64,000 bases of DNA from the NCBI GenBank assembly GCA_023393165.1, contig JAEWMJ010000034.1:1-64000 (forward strand). Reading direction: 5' to 3'. The notes beneath the pieces were generated by a model, which was not told the origin of the DNA, ran no database searches, and saw nothing but the letters and a program-made list of their open reading frames with translations. This DNA is from Bacillota bacterium. GTDB taxonomy: Bacteria; Bacillota; Clostridia; Christensenellales; Christensenellaceae. A program made the position numbers and the translations under genes. Positions 17,651 through 25,587 of this stretch are shown in pieces. The number at the start of each line of letters is the position of its first letter. Positions within the stretch are counted from its first letter, which is position 1.

Positions 17651-19177
17651 TTATTTGTACTTGCCCAAAATCTCGTCTGCTTCCTGCTGCGTCATTTTGC
17701 CCGCTTTAACTTGTTCTTCACAATAGGGGCGGACTTGGGCAAGCAGTTCTTCTTTGGTATCATAGGGGCCAAATTGAGCTTCTACGCCTTCGTCGTTTAC
17801 GATAGCAACCGCATATCCAGATGTCTTTGCAATGTCGCTCGGATTAGAAGCGACCCCTATCTCATCGCTTCCATCTACCGTTTTGGACAGTTTCTTGCCA
17901 TTTTTGATATCTTCCAAAAGGCCCTCATACATTTTAATAGTCTCATCGACCTTTTCCTGTGTCCAGACAAACCAACCGTCCCTTGAATTCCAGCCCTTTC
18001 CTCCAATTATGCTCTGCAATTGGATTTTCTCATTATCCAGCCACTCTTTATATTCATCATACGTCCACCAAATGATGTCAGGAGTCGGATACATCTTTTG
18101 AAACTCTTCCTCGTCCATCCAAGTTTGACCGCCATCCGCACTTATTAGGCCTGTTGAGTTGTCAGCTATCGCTATACCGTTGGCTATGCTGTTGCTGTTA
18201 TCAGTTGCGGCAGCGGTCAACGTGGCCCCGGTCATTATAATCCCCACCAGCGCCAAACAAAGGACAGCGGCGCCAGCTTTCTTCCGTTTTGTGTCCATGA
18301 TTGATGAAAGACGATTTTTCATGCCCCTTTTCCCTCCATAAAAATTAGTAGATAATGCTGTTCGGAGCTTTGACCCTTTCCGCACGACGCCGATAATCGT
18401 TTCGCCATACTGCTTGCGCTGCTGAAAATCCGCACCCTGTAAAACCAGCGCATCGCAAGAGATTTCACATTGTACCGCCGCCGCTTTTGCCATAAGGTAA
18501 ACCACCGGATTAAACCAATGGAGCGCGGTTGCCGCCAGAATCAGCGCCTTGTACCAAAGGTCATGCCGCTTAAAATGAATCAGCTCATGCTTTAGAATAA
18601 GGAATAATTCATCACCTGCAATTTTGACAGGCGGCAGTAAAATAACAGGGTGAAAAAATCCAACGAGCATAGGGCTTGAAATGCTCCGGCACACGCTTAA
18701 TTTAACCTGTACCTGAATTCCCAGTTCCGACTTTAAGCTATCCAAAATCCCCAAGCTCTCCGAATCGGTTACAGGCTCACTCCACCGGCGTACCATGTTC
18801 ATAAAGCGGCCATGCCGCAGAGCATGATACAGTACGATGCTTACAACGCCTAAAATCCAAATTCCCGCAAGCACCAGCCATAAAGGGATTGTCGCCGGAG
18901 TATTCACAATACCCCCTGCATCCGTCATAGAGGGTATGGCGTTGATAATTGGCTGCATAGGCGTTACAGGTATATCCGTCATTTGAGCCGGGAGAAACGA
19001 CAGGTCAATCCGGGGCCGAAACGGGAATATCCAGCCTGCCGCAATTACCAGCCAAACCATATGCCGCCACTTTGCGGCATACCGCTTTGACAAAAGAGGC
19101 AATATCGCAGCATACACAAGCGTTACCAGCGACATGGAAACAGAGCATTGAAGCAGGGAAGTTAGAAAATCCCGCAT
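17651..19177 (-). CDS. BlaR1/MecR1-like M56 metalloprotease sensor, second copy
   Basis: A 508-residue paralogue of the protein at 15838, nearly identical through the membrane and protease part (HELIH at 197-201) to the last hydrophobic segment. The external part is unrelated: it begins near residue 325, contains a Trp/Tyr-rich patch (IIWWTYDEYKEWLDNEK) and ends in a region with YAVAIVNDEGVEAQFGPY and a helical tail. It starts one base after the BlaI stop and is co-transcribed. No beta-lactam acylation motif (SxxK with SxN and KTG) was seen, so the stimulus is probably not a beta-lactam. Confidence 0.82.
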   Translation of the reverse strand: MRDFLTSLLQCSVSMSLVTLVYAAILPLLSKRYAAKWRHMVWLVIAAGWIFPFRPRIDLSFLPAQMTDIPVTPMQPIINAIPSMTDAGGIVNTPATIPLWLVLAGIWILGVVSIVLYHALRHGRFMNMVRRWSEPVTDSESLGILDSLKSELGIQVQVKLSVCRSISSPMLVGFFHPVILLPPVKIAGDELFLILKHELIHFKRHDLWYKALILAATALHWFNPVVYLMAKAAAVQCEISCDALVLQGADFQQRKQYGETIIGVVRKGSKLRTALSTNFYGGKRGMKNRLSSIMDTKRKKAGAAVLCLALVGIIMTGATLTAAATDNSNSIANGIAIADNSTGLISADGGQTWMDEEEFQKMYPTPDIIWWTYDEYKEWLDNEKIQLQSIIGGKGWNSRDGWFVWTQEKVDETIKMYEGLLEDIKNGKKLSKTVDGSDEIGVASNPSDIAKTSGYAVAIVNDEGVEAQFGPYDTKEELLAQVRPYCEEQVKAGKMTQQEADEILGKYK

Positions 19178-19178
19178 A

Positions 19179-19559
19179 TCAATCCCTCTTTTCTTTCAGC
19201 CACTTTGCCAGTTGGTCAAGGTCGCTGTCCTTTATCTTGTTTCCGTCATACAGCGTGGCAACCAAGCTGGCAAAAGAGTTCCCATGAAAACGCTCCATAA
19301 AATCGCCCGTTTCAAATTTCAGGTAGTCCTCCTTGCTGATAAGCGGAAAATATGCGCGTTCTTTCCCATTCTTTTCCGTTCTGATGAAACCACGCTCCAC
19401 CAGCCGCAACATAAGGGAAATGACCGTTTGCGCTTTCCATTCCCTTTCATTTCCAAGCTGCTGCATAATGATATTGGTTGTGATAGGCGGCTCATTTGCC
19501 CACACCACTTTCATAATATCAAACTCCGCGTCCGGCAGTTTTTTTATTGTTGCCATCAT
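19179..19559 (-). CDS. BlaI/MecI-family transcriptional repressor
   Basis: A 126-residue winged-helix repressor, the usual family size. LPDAEFDIMKVVWANEPPIT and WKAQTVISLMLRLVERGFI are the N-terminal DNA-binding region; the C-terminal half dimerises and is normally the site of cleavage by the M56 partner. It is the first gene of a three-gene operon with the two M56 sensors. GGAG precedes two adjacent ATG codons (19559 and 19556), either of which could be used. It probably represses its own promoter through the dyad at 19571-19611. No beta-lactamase gene is nearby. Confidence 0.88.
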   Translation of the reverse strand: MMATIKKLPDAEFDIMKVVWANEPPITTNIIMQQLGNEREWKAQTVISLMLRLVERGFIRTEKNGKERAYFPLISKEDYLKFETGDFMERFHGNSFASLVATLYDGNKIKDSDLDQLAKWLKEKRD

Positions 19560-19570
19560 ATCAACTCCTT

Positions 19571-19622
19571 TTAAGACAATTGCCTATAATCATATTCTAC
19601 ATTTGTCTTAAATGAATGTCAA
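19571..19622 (-). promoter_or_regulatory. Promoter and operator dyad of the blaI operon
   Basis: On the minus strand: TTGACA (plus-strand 19617-19622), a 17-base spacer and TAGAAT (19594-19599). A dyad TTAAGACAA (19571-19579) and TTGTCTTAA (19603-19611) places one half in the spacer and one downstream of the start, as expected for BlaI autorepression. Confidence 0.7.
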
Positions 19623-19680
19623 CCTTTTTTATAAAATTTTTCGGCAATTGTAGAAAATCTATTAATCTATTGAATAGATC

Positions 19681-19938
19681 AAGAAACCGTATCTGAAAAA
19701 TGCGGTCGTGAAAGCTATCCATAAGAATGCGGAGGCTTACCTGGCCCCGCCGATCAGCAACGCAAACGCAGACGGCATCAGAAAGACGGCCCGGTCTATA
19801 ACCAAATGGTTTGAAAAGCCTGAAATGATTCCGGAACTCATCGTTCAGACAGGCGTGCTGATGGATAAAGCCGGTACGGGCGGTGGGCTCTTCAGGAATA
19901 TGTACAGGGATTTCCTTTCAATAATTCTGAATCAATAA
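19681..19938 (+). pseudogene. C-terminal fragment resembling DUF4872/BtrH-type proteins
   Basis: The frame reads KKPYLKNAVVKAIHKNAEAY and continues through APPISNANADGIRKTA, WFEKPEM and GTGGGLFRNMYRDFL. This matches my recollection of the end of BtrH-like (DUF4872) proteins. The frame is closed upstream by a stop near 19675, and the first possible start codon, GTG at 19708, lies inside conserved sequence, so the N-terminal ~250 residues are missing. A broken gene, not expressed as a full protein. The family assignment is from memory. Confidence 0.45.
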
Positions 19939-19940
19939 TT

Positions 19941-20003
19941 TTCTCCACGATATTCAAGGATATCGAGGGGATCACGCCCTCGCAGTACCGGAATTCACAT
20001 TAA
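19941..20003 (+). pseudogene. C-terminal scrap of a second YesN/AraC response regulator
   Basis: The 20 codons before the TAA read FSTIFKDIEGITPSQYRNSH. This is the very end of an AraC-type regulator and differs from the intact YesN tail at 15500-15560 (FSTIFKEIEGVTPSQYRNSS) by only a few residues. Nothing upstream continues the gene. It is a leftover of a paralogous regulator gene removed by a deletion or insertion whose edge also cut the fragment at 19681. Confidence 0.65.
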
Positions 20004-20023
20004 TACCGTACGCAAAACAAAAT

Positions 20024-20057
20024 GACCCTGCAGCAGGAATTTTTCCGCGGCAGGGTC
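20024..20057 (-). terminator. Terminator of sugar system 2 operon
   Basis: GACCCTGC (20024-20031) pairs with GCAGGGTC (20050-20057). On the minus strand it is followed by ATTTTGTTTTG. It lies 25 bases past the isomerase stop. Confidence 0.65.
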
Positions 20058-20081
20058 CCTTAGTGGAATGAAACGATTGTC

Positions 20082-21479
20082 TTATACTTCGATATATTCA
20101 ATTCCCAGCACATCGCAAAGCATTTCAAGTTTTCTCCTGGGGTCGCCCATAAACAGCACCTGGTGATGAGTCCCGCCGTGTTTCAGCCAGTTCTCCATAC
20201 TTTTGCGGACGCCGCTGTCCGGTTTGAAGAAGGTGTAATTCATGGGGATTCCGGGTATTTCATCCGTATCCAGGTTTTGGCCGTGCGATACCACCAGCCG
20301 GTAATAGTCCCCTTCAATGGCAACAAGCGTGGTGATCGCCGCGTCTCCGACTGCTCCGCTGAACACGGGCGTGGGCGGATTCTCAAGGCCGCCGATATCG
20401 AGCGGCCTGTCGATCAGTTTAACCGGCCTGTCTTTCCGCGCGACCTTCCAGTTTCCTTCGCCCATATGGCTCAGCATTGCCGCGTCCCGCTTGAAATCAA
20501 GGGAATACATCTCGGTAAAATGCGGGTTTTTATCGATCAGATGACCGATCATTGTGAGAGCGGCCGTATTTGTATCGCCTTCCGCCGAATAACCGTATCC
20601 TTTTGCCAGCAGATTTGATCCGCCCAGAATGGGAATCTGTTTAAACCTTCCGTCTTCCCTGAATACGTCGAACTGGGGGGTAAATCCCTGGTAGTTAAAA
20701 TCTTTCATGAATTTTTCAAACGCGGTCTGCAGGCGGACCGCATAACGGTGGCTTTCTAAAGGAAGCCCGGGGTCGATCTCAAAATTCCTTTTATCTTCGG
20801 CAATGCCCGCGTCGATCTCGGTTTCGCTGATTTGGTCCATATACCGGTATACGTCGCCTATGCTTTCGTCGTTGACTTCTATGCCGAATATTTTATAAAA
20901 TGAGAAATCATCGCCTTTGATATCGCCCATTCCTTTCATTCTGCCGAATTTCGCGATACGCAGGTTTCTCATGGCTTTGGCGGCGGCAACGCTTTGCGCC
21001 CAGTCGCTGAAATAAGAGAAAAACTTTTCGCTCTCCCAGTCTTCGCAGATGATATGGGGCTCTTCGCCCAGGCGCAGAACCATGTTGCCGGTATCCTGTA
21101 TGCCGTGGATCCCCTGGTTTGTAGTGAGCAGGCTCCAGTTCCAGTCCTGCGTGACAGCCGGCAGGGGCTGTATACAGGCCAGGAGCAGGGGCAGCCTGTT
21201 GTTTATGAGAGCCTGCACCACGCGCATTCCCGGACTGTATATCAGGTTGACCACCATTATGCCGTCGTATTCCTTATCGTTAAAGTATTTCACTACTTTT
21301 TCAATCTGCTCCCTGTCTTTTGCCACCTGGGGAAAATCAATATCCGCGGCGTCTTCCAGGCGTTTGACTACGCTTCTTGCAAACTTTTCCTGGTTTTCCG
21401 GGATCTCAGGCTGCGAAACGTCATACAAGCCGTGCATCACGCCCAGGAATCCTATTTTGGGTTTTTGTTTTACGATCAT
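20082..21479 (-). CDS. L-arabinose/L-fucose isomerase-family aldose-ketose isomerase
   Basis: A 465-residue enzyme of the AraA/FucI-like fold, a metal-dependent aldose-ketose isomerase acting in the cytoplasm. Residues matching the E. coli AraA metal and catalytic set are visible: E300 in YSAEGDTNTAA, E323 in HFTEMYSLDF, H338 in LSHMGEGN and H438/H439 in GGTHHQV. The region around EVCP in AraA is replaced by MGEGN, so the sugar may not be arabinose. It follows the ABC genes and probably converts the imported aldose to the ketose phosphorylated by the FGGY kinase at 27740. The ATG has AGGAGGTT upstream. Confidence 0.8.
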   Translation of the reverse strand: MIVKQKPKIGFLGVMHGLYDVSQPEIPENQEKFARSVVKRLEDAADIDFPQVAKDREQIEKVVKYFNDKEYDGIMVVNLIYSPGMRVVQALINNRLPLLLACIQPLPAVTQDWNWSLLTTNQGIHGIQDTGNMVLRLGEEPHIICEDWESEKFFSYFSDWAQSVAAAKAMRNLRIAKFGRMKGMGDIKGDDFSFYKIFGIEVNDESIGDVYRYMDQISETEIDAGIAEDKRNFEIDPGLPLESHRYAVRLQTAFEKFMKDFNYQGFTPQFDVFREDGRFKQIPILGGSNLLAKGYGYSAEGDTNTAALTMIGHLIDKNPHFTEMYSLDFKRDAAMLSHMGEGNWKVARKDRPVKLIDRPLDIGGLENPPTPVFSGAVGDAAITTLVAIEGDYYRLVVSHGQNLDTDEIPGIPMNYTFFKPDSGVRKSMENWLKHGGTHHQVLFMGDPRRKLEMLCDVLGIEYIEV

Positions 21480-21521
21480 TCCAATAACCTCCTGAATTTT
21501 GTTAATATTAAACCAACCAAA

Positions 21522-21537
21522 CCGATAAACCGGTTTG
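21522..21537. promoter_or_regulatory. Candidate LacI-type operator upstream of the isomerase gene
   Basis: CCGATAAACCGGTTTG, including the perfect 10-base palindrome AAACCGGTTT (21527-21536), 42 bases before the isomerase ATG. Shares its core with sites at 11031 and 25369. Confidence 0.45.
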
Positions 21538-21587
21538 ACAGTATCCTATAATGAAATTTACATGCGGGAAAAACGCGCCGCCTTATT

Positions 21588-22601
21588 TTATTTGCTCTGC
21601 AGTCTGGCTTTCTGTTTTCTTTCCTGGCTCAGGAAATCTATGGTAACCGCTATCAGCAGGATCAGCCCGGATATCAGGCTCTGCCAGTATACGGATACAT
21701 TCAGCAAAACCAGGCCGTTGTTGATAATATTCAGCATTACGACGCCCAGAACGGCTCCGATGACGGACCCTTCCCCGCCTATCAGGCTGGTGCCGCCGAT
21801 AATACAGGCGGAAATCACACGCAGTTCGCTGGAGACTCCAGCGTTTGGCGTGGCGACCTTAAACCTTGCAAGCGAGAGAACTCCCGCAAGGCCTGCCAGG
21901 ACAGCCGACGCGATATATACGCCCATCTTGACTTTGGACGTATTGATTCCGCTAAGCATCGCGGCTTTCTGGTTTGAACCCGTGTAATATATTTTTCTCA
22001 TAAAGCCCATGTTATTGAGCAGATAGCTGGCGATAACGGCAATAATCACAAGTATGATCACAAACATGGGGACGCCGAAAACATTTCCCGCTCCAAGGAA
22101 GGTAAACGCCTCTCCGGGCTCGGGCAGGGAAACCGGCGACCCCTGTGAAAGCACATACGCCACGCCTCTTGACATATTCATCATTGCCAGGGTCGTGATC
22201 ATGGCATTCAGGCCGATCTTGCCTATGAATATCCCGTTTATAAATCCGCAGAACACCGAATACGCAATCGCGATGAGCGAGGTGAGCCATATATTGACGC
22301 CGAAGTTTAAGTACAGCACCCCCGTTATTACCATGGAAGCCGCCATAACGGAACCGACAGACAAGTCTATTCCCCCGGTTAAAAGTACAAGGCACATTCC
22401 GATCGCCATGATGCCGTCGGAAGCAAGACCAAGCGCTGTGGTTGAAAGATTGGACGAAGTCAGAAAGTGCGGAGACACGATTGCCAGTATGGCCGATAAA
22501 ACAACAATGACCAGCAATACGGTTGTTTCACGGTAGGAAAAAATCTTTCTAAAAATATTTACTGAATTTCCGGTTTGATTCAAAGCGGTTAAATTATTCA
22601 T
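21588..22601 (-). CDS. Sugar ABC transporter permease (RbsC family), system 2
   Basis: A permease of about 337 residues with 8-10 membrane segments and the BPD_transp_2 signatures GMCLVLLTGGIDLSVGS and ACIIGGTSLIGGEGS. It follows the ATPase gene: a GTG start at 22610 would overlap the ATPase stop, while the ATG at 22601 has AGGTGA upstream; I chose the ATG. It forms a CUT2 importer with the ATPase (22607) and the lipoprotein (24253). Ligand unknown; the neighbouring isomerase suggests an aldose. Confidence 0.85.
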   Translation of the reverse strand: MNNLTALNQTGNSVNIFRKIFSYRETTVLLVIVVLSAILAIVSPHFLTSSNLSTTALGLASDGIMAIGMCLVLLTGGIDLSVGSVMAASMVITGVLYLNFGVNIWLTSLIAIAYSVFCGFINGIFIGKIGLNAMITTLAMMNMSRGVAYVLSQGSPVSLPEPGEAFTFLGAGNVFGVPMFVIILVIIAVIASYLLNNMGFMRKIYYTGSNQKAAMLSGINTSKVKMGVYIASAVLAGLAGVLSLARFKVATPNAGVSSELRVISACIIGGTSLIGGEGSVIGAVLGVVMLNIINNGLVLLNVSVYWQSLISGLILLIAVTIDFLSQERKQKARLQSK

Positions 22602-22606
22602 AACGA

Positions 22607-24124
22607 TCACCTGTTCCCTATTCTATTGGATACCTGTTCACCCGATGCATGCGTGATAATCAACTCTTCGCACATATCCTTAAGCGTGACGATGCCGGTA
22701 ATCCTGCCCTCATGCATGATAATGGCCCGGTCCGACATACCGATTACTTCAGGAAGCTCGGAAGAAATGATAATCACATTGATTCCGTTATTGGATAGTC
22801 CGCGCAGCATATTATGGATCTCCGATTTTGCGCCCACATCGATTCCCCTTGTGGGCTCATCCAGAATGAGCAGCTTTGGGCTGATCGCAAGCCATTTGGC
22901 AACCATTACTTTTTGCTGGTTTCCTCCCGAAAGGCTTGCAACTTTATGCTCCCTGGAAGCTATTTTGATATTGAGCTCCTTTACATATTTATCACACAGC
23001 CCGCTTTCCCTGGATTTGTCTATACGCGGACCTTTCTGGATATTCTCCAGTTTTGCCGCAGATATATTCTGGGTGATAGGCATTTCCAAAAACAGTCCCT
23101 GCAGTTTTCTGTCCTCTGTAAGGTAAGCAAAACCGGCTTCAATCGCGTCCTTGTAACACTCAACGGCGAGTTTTCTGCCTTTATAAAAGACTTCCCCGCT
23201 GTCGTGAGGGTCTATGCCGCAGACCGCGCGCCAAAGTTCGGTGCGTCCGGCCCCCATGAGCCCGTAAAATCCCAGTATCTCGCCCTTCTTCACGTCGAAA
23301 CTGATATCGCTGAACAGTCCCCGGCTGCTGAAATTCCTGACCTCCAGCACCGTACCGCCTATTGACGAACTTTTTGGAGGGTAAAGATTTTCAATATTCC
23401 TTCCAACCATCATACGGATCAAATCTTCGCTGGCCGCTTCCCTGGTTTTTACAGTGTCAACATAGCATCCGTCTTTCAAGACCGTACATATTTCGCACAG
23501 CCTGAAAATCTCGGGCATTCTGTGGCTGATATATAACACGCTGATACCCTTTGCCTTGATATCGTCTATGATCCCGAAAAGAGTTTCCGTTTCCGCTTCG
23601 GTTAAAGAAGACGTCGGTTCGTCAAATATGATCAGCCGGCAATCCAGCGAAAGCGCCTTTGCGATCTCAACGATCTGCTGCTCCGCGGTGCTCAGGTCGC
23701 CGACAAGCGTATCCGGCTTAAAATCGACGTGAAAAAGCTCCAGCAGCCTTTGCGTTTCAAGATATAATTTCTTTTTATTGATTTTTCCCAGTCTGTTTAC
23801 CGGGACCCTTCCCATAAATATATTCTCGCTGACACTGAGATGCGGGCAAACGCACAGTTCCTGATGAACAAATGCGATCCCCGCCTTCTGAGCGTCGGTC
23901 GGGCTGTTAAAGTGCACTTCGTTTCCTAAAAAAGTTACTTTTCCCTCATCCTGTTTATATACCCCGGATATGATATTCATCAGCGTGGATTTTCCGGCCC
24001 CGTTCTCGCCTACCAGCGCATGGCACTCCCCCCGGCCGACTTCAAGATGGACCTTGTTCAGCGCAAGTGTTCCGGGGAAACGCTTGACAATACCCTCCGC
24101 AGTCAGAACAATTTCATTGCTCAT
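22607..24124 (-). CDS. Sugar ABC transporter ATPase (RbsA family), system 2
   Basis: A 505-residue double ABC ATPase. Domain 1 has GENGAGKST, a degenerate signature (LSTAEQQIVEIAKAL) and IIFDEPTSSL. Domain 2 has the typical degenerate Walker A GLMGAGRTE with LSGGNQQKV and LILDEPTRGID. All are as expected for CUT2 importers. The ATG at 24124 is preferred because GGAGG lies seven bases upstream; a start 12 codons earlier has none. Confidence 0.88.
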   Translation of the reverse strand: MSNEIVLTAEGIVKRFPGTLALNKVHLEVGRGECHALVGENGAGKSTLMNIISGVYKQDEGKVTFLGNEVHFNSPTDAQKAGIAFVHQELCVCPHLSVSENIFMGRVPVNRLGKINKKKLYLETQRLLELFHVDFKPDTLVGDLSTAEQQIVEIAKALSLDCRLIIFDEPTSSLTEAETETLFGIIDDIKAKGISVLYISHRMPEIFRLCEICTVLKDGCYVDTVKTREAASEDLIRMMVGRNIENLYPPKSSSIGGTVLEVRNFSSRGLFSDISFDVKKGEILGFYGLMGAGRTELWRAVCGIDPHDSGEVFYKGRKLAVECYKDAIEAGFAYLTEDRKLQGLFLEMPITQNISAAKLENIQKGPRIDKSRESGLCDKYVKELNIKIASREHKVASLSGGNQQKVMVAKWLAISPKLLILDEPTRGIDVGAKSEIHNMLRGLSNNGINVIIISSELPEVIGMSDRAIIMHEGRITGIVTLKDMCEELIITHASGEQVSNRIGNR

Positions 24125-24252
24125 GCAGTCTCCTCCCATATTCGATTTTTCCCGGTTCATGGAATCTTTGCGGAATATCCGGCACCCTGCTTTTTCAGGG
24201 CAGGATGCCGGATCATACAGAATTTAAAGTATATTGACTCAAATAAATTACT

Positions 24253-25287
24253 TTACTGCTTTGTATAGAAGGATTCCACGTTTTCCTTTGTGACAACCGA
24301 AACGCCCGTATCAATGGAAGGCGGGAGCGGATTCATTCCGAATCCTCTCCATCCTTCTATGGGATTGAAGTTGCCTTGGCCGCCGTTCAGGCCATACAGC
24401 AGCTGGAAGCTCCACCATCCCATGTTGTACGTACCCTGTGCGATAGAACCCGATATAACGCCTTCTTTGATCAGGTCGAGCGTGCCGGTATCCGTATCAA
24501 AAGCGATGATCTTGATCTGTCCCGCTTTGCCCGCTTCTTTGACGGCTGTCGCAGCGCCCACGCCGGCCGATGCGTCAGCGCCGAAAATGCCTACGATGTC
24601 CGGGTATGCCTGAAGCATCCCAGCCGTAACTTTTGCGCCTTCCGCCTGGTCGAGGTTTCCGTTCACCGTCTGCACTACTTTTATATCGGGATAATCCGCC
24701 GCCAGAGTATCCTTGAATCCGTTTGCACGCTCTTCCAGATTCAGAAGCCCGGGCACCTGAAGTATGCCGACGCTGCCTTTTCCGCCGATCTGCTCAGCCA
24801 AAGCCTTGGCGGCGACGGTTCCCGCATAGTAATTGCCGGTGCCAAGGAAAGAATACCTCTTGGAATCGGGAGAATCCGCATCGAAGCAAACCACCGGTAT
24901 CCCCTGGTCGATCGCTTTATTGATGGAGTCTTTCAGGCCGTCCGGATTCACGCAGGATACGGCAATCCCTTTGGGGTTTTTCGCGATAACCTGTTCCAGG
25001 ACGGTTACTTCCGCGTTCATATCCGTTCCTTCGGAACCCATGTAGGTAGCGGTCACGCCCGACGCCTCGGCGGCGGCCTGAAATCCCTTGAAGCAGCCTT
25101 TGAAATAATCCGCGCCAGCAAAGAAAGAAACCATGTAGTATTCCCCTTTGGCCGAATCGGGGGCGGCGGCTGCGGCAGCCGCATCACCGCCCGGCGCAGC
25201 TGCCTGCGGCGTGGAACTGCAGCCTGTAATCAGCATAAGAACCAGAGCAATGCAAATCACGGCTCCAAAAAAACCTGTTTTTTTCAT
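24253..25287 (-). CDS. Sugar ABC transporter substrate-binding lipoprotein, system 2
   Basis: A 344-residue ribose-binding-type lipoprotein. The signal peptide ends in the lipobox LMLITGCSS. An Ala/Gly/Pro-rich linker (~25-45) leads to the Peripla_BP_4 fold (YYMVSFFAGADYFKGCF onwards, with DADSPDSKR and GADASAGVG). It is first in the operon binding protein-ATPase-permease-isomerase. The start at 25287 has AGGAGG seven bases upstream. Ligand unknown. Confidence 0.88.
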   Translation of the reverse strand: MKKTGFFGAVICIALVLMLITGCSSTPQAAAPGGDAAAAAAAPDSAKGEYYMVSFFAGADYFKGCFKGFQAAAEASGVTATYMGSEGTDMNAEVTVLEQVIAKNPKGIAVSCVNPDGLKDSINKAIDQGIPVVCFDADSPDSKRYSFLGTGNYYAGTVAAKALAEQIGGKGSVGILQVPGLLNLEERANGFKDTLAADYPDIKVVQTVNGNLDQAEGAKVTAGMLQAYPDIVGIFGADASAGVGAATAVKEAGKAGQIKIIAFDTDTGTLDLIKEGVISGSIAQGTYNMGWWSFQLLYGLNGGQGNFNPIEGWRGFGMNPLPPSIDTGVSVVTKENVESFYTKQ

Positions 25288-25368
25288 GTTCATTCCTCCT
25301 ATATATTTTTTTATTTACTTGGTTGGGCAAGTAAAACATAACGAACAATCAAATTGATAAAATTAATC

Positions 25369-25438
25369 CCGGTAAACGCGTTATATCTGTCAGTTCCGTT
25401 AAATCCGTTAAAGTGTAAAATTTATTAATATCGTTAAA
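25369..25438. promoter_or_regulatory. Putative operator region: LacI-like site plus TCCGTTAAA repeats
   Basis: CCGGTAAACGCGTTAT (25369-25384) contains the palindrome AACGCGTT and matches the motif at 11031 and 21522. Next to it TCCGTTAAA is repeated head to tail (25395-25403 and 25404-25412), with TCGTTAAA again at 25431-25438. All lie between the LacI gene and the binding-protein gene it probably controls. The remaining part of this 300-base gap is AT-rich with nothing else recognised. Confidence 0.45.
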
Positions 25439-25587
25439 ATGATTTAATTAAGATAGCATTGAAGCAGTCCGGCCGCTTTAAATAGTCTTTCAAATTTCTT
25501 CTGTTTCGTTAAAAATCCCGCCGATTTCCGCAGGGCTTTCCTTGAGTTTCATATTTTGTGTTCTCGTGCACGCAGTATACAAAAAAA

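Noticed and set aside
15838..19559. Beta-lactam resistance operon
   Set aside because: BlaI and M56 sensors are present, but there is no beta-lactamase or PBP and no penicillin-binding motif in the sensors' external parts.
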